Source: an uncultured SAR116 cluster alpha proteobacterium
GTDB lineage: Bacteria; Pseudomonadota; Alphaproteobacteria; Puniceispirillales; Marisalimonadaceae
Direction of reading: 5' to 3'
DNA length: 38,291 nt
Assembly (NCBI GenBank): GCA_902542765.1
Contig: CACBVW010000012.1
Span: 1 to 38,291 of the forward strand
The number at the start of each line of letters is the position of its first letter. Position 1 is the first letter of the stretch. Both the position numbers and the translations under genes were made by a program. The notes under the pieces are model-generated. The model searched no databases and was not told where the DNA came from. It saw only the letters and a list, made by a program, of their open reading frames with translations. Shown in pieces: positions 34,561 to 38,291 of this stretch.

Positions 34561-37203
34561 TTATAAATTTAATAAGGCTTTATTTATTTCTGATTTTCTT
34601 TGATTAAATATTGTTTTTTTAGTTTTCACATCATCTATAACTTTTGGTGGTGCTTTTTCTATAAATGAAGGGTTGTTTAATCTTTTATCTATTATTTCAA
34701 TTTCATTGGTTATATTTTCAAGCTCTTTACTCAATCTATTTTTTTCTGCTTCTATATCAATTAGTCCATCTGTTGGTATCATTAAAATTATCTCATCAAC
34801 AGTTGTAACAATAGATTTTTCATTTTCTTCATGTTGTTTAGATAAAAATTTTATCTGATTTAATTTTGCTAAATTAAGGATTAAATTGTTATTCTCTTCA
34901 ATAATAATCTTTTTTTCTTGATTTACATTTTTAAGTAAAATTGTAGGTCTAGATTTATTTGGAATATTTTTTTCTACTCTAATTGATCTTATCGCAGATA
35001 CAATATCAATTGTCAGACCTATTCCATTTTTTAATGAAGTTTCAGTTTCAATTAAGCTCGGCCATGAAGATGATATTGCTAACTTATTAGATTTAAACAA
35101 TTTTTCAAAAATTTCTTCTGTGACATATGGCATTATTGGGTGTAACATTAATAAAACATTTTTCATAATTTTAATAGAAACACTTTTAGTCTCTTTTTGT
35201 GATTCAATATCTTCAGCATTATTCAAAATAGGCTTAATAAACTCTATATACCAATCACAATAATCTCTCCAAATAAATTGATACAAGGCATCTGCAGCAT
35301 CATTAAATTTGTATTCAATTATAGATTTTTTAACTTTTGAATTAAGTTGATTATAATTTTCAATTATCCATTTGTTGATTTGTAGATTTATAAAATTGAG
35401 ATCAGTGTCTAGTTCTGAAATACATTTATTAAATTCAAGAAATTTACATCCATTCCATATTTTTGTACTAAAATTTCTATATCCTGCAATTCTTTCTTCT
35501 GATAATTTTATATCCCTTCCTTGAGCAGCCATTGCTGTAAGAGTGAACCTTAATGAGTCAGCACCATATTTGACAGATAAATCAAGAGGATCTAGAACAT
35601 TACCCTTTGATTTTGACATTTTTTGACCCTTATCATCTCTTACTAGAGCGTGTATATAAACTTCTTTAAATGGAACTTCGTCATCCATAAAATGCATGCC
35701 CATCATCATCATACGAGCTACCCAAAAGAAAATTATGTCAAAGCCAGTTACTAAAACATTGGTTGGATAATATTTCTTTAGATCTTTTGTGTTATCAGGC
35801 CATCCTAAGGTTGAAAATGGCCAAAGTGCGGATGAAAACCATGTGTCCAATACATCTTCATCTTGTATTAGTTTAACTTTTTTTCCATAATGCAATTCTG
35901 CTGCTTTCTCAGCATCTAACTGGTTATGCTCTACAAAAATCTTATCATCAGGTCCAAACCAGGCAGGTATTCTGTGGCCCCACCATAATTGTCTTGAAAC
36001 ACACCATGGTTGAATGTTGTTCATCCATTCAAAGTATGTTTTATCCCAATTTGCAGGAACAAACTTAGTTTTTTTATTTTTAACAGCTTTGATAGCTGGT
36101 TGAGCTAATTTATATGCATCAACATACCATTGGTCCATAAGCCATGGTTCCACAACTATGTTAGATCTATCTCCATGAGGAACCGTATGTACAATTTTCT
36201 CTTCTTTAATGTATAAATTTTGAGCTTTTAAAATCTTTAAAACTTTTTTTCTAGCTTCAAATCTGTCTAACCCTTTGAAATCTTCTCCACCATTTTCATT
36301 TATCGAAGCATTAGCATCAAAGATATTAATCATATCTAAACCATGTCTTTTCCCAACTTCGAAATCATTAAAATCATGAGCTGGAGTTATTTTAACAGCA
36401 CCAGAACCTTTTTCTGGATCTGAATAATTATCAAAAATAATAGGAATACGTCGATTTATAATTGGTAATATTACATATTTACCTTTTAGATGAATATATC
36501 TTTCATCATCGGGATTTACAGCTACAGCTGTGTCTCCTAACATTGTTTCTGGCCTAGTTGTAGCTATTGTTAAGAATTCGTCACTATTTTCAAGAGGGTA
36601 TTTGAAATACCAAAATTTTCCTTCAACTTCTTTTTGTTCAACTTCTAAATCAGAAATAGCTGTTAATAATTTTGGATCCCAATTAACTAATCGCTTATCT
36701 CTATAAATCAATCCTTCTTTATATAATTTAACAAATACAGAAATTACTGCTTTTGATAATCCCTCATCCATTGTAAATCGTTCTTTTTCCCAATCCGGAG
36801 AGGCTCCTAAAGCTCTTAATTGATTTGTAATTTCACCTCCTGACTTTTCTTTCCACTCCCAAACTTTTTCAACAAACTTTTCTCTACCTAAGCCATGTCT
36901 TGTTAAGTTAGATTTTGCTAATTCTCTTTCAACAACCATCTGAGTAGCTATTCCAGCGTGATCTGTCCCTGGTTGCCAGAGAACATCTAGTCCTTGCATT
37001 CTATGAAATCTTATCAAGATATCTTGAATAGTGAATGTTAGAGCATGACCAATGTGTAACGAACCTGTTACGTTTGGAGGTGGCATCATTATAACATATG
37101 GTTCTTTTGGTGATTGATTGTTTGAAGCAAAAGCACCACTTTCCAACCATCTTTTATACCATTTTTTTTCTATGTAATTAGAATCAAACCTTTTATCCAT
37201 CAT
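34561..37203 (-). CDS. valS: Valine-tRNA ligase
   Basis: Charges tRNA-Val; class I synthetase with editing. 880 aa. The HIGH motif is at 50-53 (NVTGSLHIGHA). The editing domain contains TIATTRPETMLGDTAVAVNP; the KMSKS motif is in DDKGQKMSKSKGN. The C-terminal coiled coil (about 800-880, AEKNRLSKELENITNEIE) binds tRNA and is typical of ValRS and not of IleRS or LeuRS. Two ATG codons open the frame. It lies 23 bases after the tolC-type gene, an order seen in other alphaproteobacteria. Confidence 0.97.
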   Translation of the reverse strand: MMDKRFDSNYIEKKWYKRWLESGAFASNNQSPKEPYVIMMPPPNVTGSLHIGHALTFTIQDILIRFHRMQGLDVLWQPGTDHAGIATQMVVERELAKSNLTRHGLGREKFVEKVWEWKEKSGGEITNQLRALGASPDWEKERFTMDEGLSKAVISVFVKLYKEGLIYRDKRLVNWDPKLLTAISDLEVEQKEVEGKFWYFKYPLENSDEFLTIATTRPETMLGDTAVAVNPDDERYIHLKGKYVILPIINRRIPIIFDNYSDPEKGSGAVKITPAHDFNDFEVGKRHGLDMINIFDANASINENGGEDFKGLDRFEARKKVLKILKAQNLYIKEEKIVHTVPHGDRSNIVVEPWLMDQWYVDAYKLAQPAIKAVKNKKTKFVPANWDKTYFEWMNNIQPWCVSRQLWWGHRIPAWFGPDDKIFVEHNQLDAEKAAELHYGKKVKLIQDEDVLDTWFSSALWPFSTLGWPDNTKDLKKYYPTNVLVTGFDIIFFWVARMMMMGMHFMDDEVPFKEVYIHALVRDDKGQKMSKSKGNVLDPLDLSVKYGADSLRFTLTAMAAQGRDIKLSEERIAGYRNFSTKIWNGCKFLEFNKCISELDTDLNFINLQINKWIIENYNQLNSKVKKSIIEYKFNDAADALYQFIWRDYCDWYIEFIKPILNNAEDIESQKETKSVSIKIMKNVLLMLHPIMPYVTEEIFEKLFKSNKLAISSSWPSLIETETSLKNGIGLTIDIVSAIRSIRVEKNIPNKSRPTILLKNVNQEKKIIIEENNNLILNLAKLNQIKFLSKQHEENEKSIVTTVDEIILMIPTDGLIDIEAEKNRLSKELENITNEIEIIDKRLNNPSFIEKAPPKVIDDVKTKKTIFNQRKSEINKALLNL

Positions 37204-37226
37204 ATTAGAATTCCAATAAATTTTGC

Positions 37227-38291
37227 TTAATTAAACATCCTACGATCTAATATGTTAAAATCTAGTTTGTTCTCTATCAAATCATATTTAACATCCAAAT
37301 CATTATTAATATCTTTAATTGATAAGCTTCCTAGAATAGACTTTATTTGATAAACACTAAAAATCTCATCAGCTTGACTTTGTATCAAGTTAGAAGATGC
37401 ATTTAAAAAATCAACTTCTGCATCTAGCACGTCTAAAATTGTTCTTATGCCAAATTCTGACTCCTTTTTGATACCATTTAAGGCTAGTAATGAGGATTTT
37501 TTTTCGCTTTCTGATGCTTTGGTTTTTGCAATAGCACTTTTGTAATTTTGATATGAGGAAATAGCACTTAACTCTACCTGTCTCTGTTTTTCAGATAATT
37601 CAACTGAACTAGCTCTTGATAGATTATTAAGTTTTTTTATAGAAGCTTTGGAGGATGAATTAAAAAACAAAGGTGTCTTAAAAGTAAGATTCACACCATA
37701 ACTTTGGTAATCAGTTGAAGAAGTATTTATTGATGATTCACTATCTTTACCAAAAATTTCTAAGTTAAGTGTTGGCCTATTATCACTTTCTTTTAATTCA
37801 ACATTTTTTTCAGCAATATTTTTTTTTAATTTAGCTACTATAATATCAAGGTTATTTTCTAAGGCTATTTTAACAGTTTTATTTTTTGTATCTGGAGGTG
37901 TGAAGTTTGAATTGGGTAAAGAAAATTTATTTGGTATTACTTTGAATTTTGTAATACTTTTAAATTTAGAAATTGCTTTTTCAAGATTTCCTTCAGATAA
38001 AATTAAATCATATTGAGCTTTTGCTAATTTAGATTGGGCTTCGGCCAGTGTGGTTGGTGTTACTGTACCAGCTTGTAATTTTAACTCTGTGGCATCAACA
38101 TTTTCTTTAAATCTATCTAAACTTTTTTTTCTTAAACTAACTACAGATTGATTTGAATAAACATCTAAATAAGCTCTTATAGAATTCAAAATTATTTTTT
38201 GCTCAATAATTCTTAAATTATATTGCTCAAGTTTAATATTTTTTTTTGCTATAGAAATTTTTTCATAAGCTTCTCCTCCATCGAATATATT
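37227..38291 (-). CDS. tolC: TolC-family outer membrane efflux protein (partial, 5' end beyond window)
   Basis: Outer-membrane channel for type I secretion and drug efflux. The frame is open to the window edge: 34 codons precede the TTG at 38187 that would otherwise look like a start, and they read NIFDGGEAYEKISIAKKNI, the TolC repeat opening. About 355 residues are visible: the end of the first OEP repeat, the hairpin coiled coil (LKLQAGTVTPTTLAEAQSKL with GTVTPTT-like tip), and the second repeat with FKTPLFFNSSSKA and GIRTILDVLDAEVDFLNA. The N-terminal signal peptide and first strands are outside. The family is secure; which pump it serves cannot be known here. Confidence 0.92.
   Translation of the reverse strand, partial: NIFDGGEAYEKISIAKKNIKLEQYNLRIIEQKIILNSIRAYLDVYSNQSVVSLRKKSLDRFKENVDATELKLQAGTVTPTTLAEAQSKLAKAQYDLILSEGNLEKAISKFKSITKFKVIPNKFSLPNSNFTPPDTKNKTVKIALENNLDIIVAKLKKNIAEKNVELKESDNRPTLNLEIFGKDSESSINTSSTDYQSYGVNLTFKTPLFFNSSSKASIKKLNNLSRASSVELSEKQRQVELSAISSYQNYKSAIAKTKASESEKKSSLLALNGIKKESEFGIRTILDVLDAEVDFLNASSNLIQSQADEIFSVYQIKSILGSLSIKDINNDLDVKYDLIENKLDFNILDRRMFN

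Noticed and set aside
38187-38189. TTG at 38187-38189 as start of a short TolC-like protein
   Set aside because: The frame continues to the window edge and the upstream codons encode the conserved TolC repeat opening, so the gene is cut by the window and not short.
1-38291. CRISPR arrays, insertion sequences, phage genes, attachment sites or a replication origin
   Set aside because: No regularly spaced repeats, transposase, integrase or phage structural motifs, or clusters of DnaA boxes were seen. The tRNA-Lys gene has no nearby duplicated 3' end that would mark an integrated element.

Overview
The window looks like about 38 kb of chromosome from an AT-rich, streamlined alphaproteobacterium (roughly 30% G+C by eye), probably a free-living marine lineage. 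The evidence is the gene order uvrA / ssb-gyrA-coaD, the order dgt-argS-SPOR-scpA-scpB-tatABC-serS-surE-pcm-LytM with yajC-secDF beside it, the presence of TrmFO and ErpA, and very short intergenic gaps. A HIMB59/AEGEAN-169-like or SAR11-like organism is a guess from base composition and content, not something the sequence proves. I see no insertion sequence, phage gene, integrase or CRISPR array.

Region 1 (1-5433) is an accessory carbon-uptake locus. On the minus strand, in transcription order, it carries an HAD-like protein without its catalytic aspartates, a MalK/UgpC-type ATPase, a family 1 solute-binding protein, a stem-loop plus T-tract, and two MalF/MalG-type permeases (the last runs off the window). 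Diverging from it is an RraA-family gene broken into two frames. The whole looks like a sugar or polyol importer in which the binding protein is made in excess of the permeases.

Region 2 (5626-8159) has a small unrecognised ORF, tail to tail with a large membrane-anchored class III nucleotide cyclase (cyclase, one TM, TolB-like domain, TPRs), then a 305-base gap and a tRNA-Lys(TTT) gene with an encoded CCA.

Region 3 (8228-19210) is core information processing and secretion: coaD, gyrA and ssb on the minus strand, uvrA and trmFO on the plus strand (4-base overlap), then secF, secD and yajC on the minus strand.

Region 4 (19334-31459) has a plus-strand DUF815 AAA+ ATPase facing a 13-gene minus-strand run that reads dgt, argS, SPOR protein, scpA, scpB, an orphan Fbp/Pot-type ABC ATPase, tatA, tatB, tatC, serS, surE, pcm, LysM/LytM lipoprotein. 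The nagZ gene often found between the SPOR gene and scpA is absent, and the ABC ATPase is an insertion in the usual scpB-tatA junction.

Region 5 (31534-38291) has erpA and xthA on the plus strand, then an IlvD/Edd-family dehydratase, valS and a tolC-type outer-membrane efflux gene on the minus strand. The last is open at the right edge.

Several starts were changed from the longest ORF because a Shine-Dalgarno sequence sits inside the longer version (gyrA, yajC, coaD) or because the longer version needs TTG and overlaps the upstream gene (SPOR). I found no clear novel multi-gene system. The best leads are the dead HAD-like protein in the sugar importer operon, the broken RraA gene, the putative attenuator, the cyclase, and the orphan ABC ATPase.
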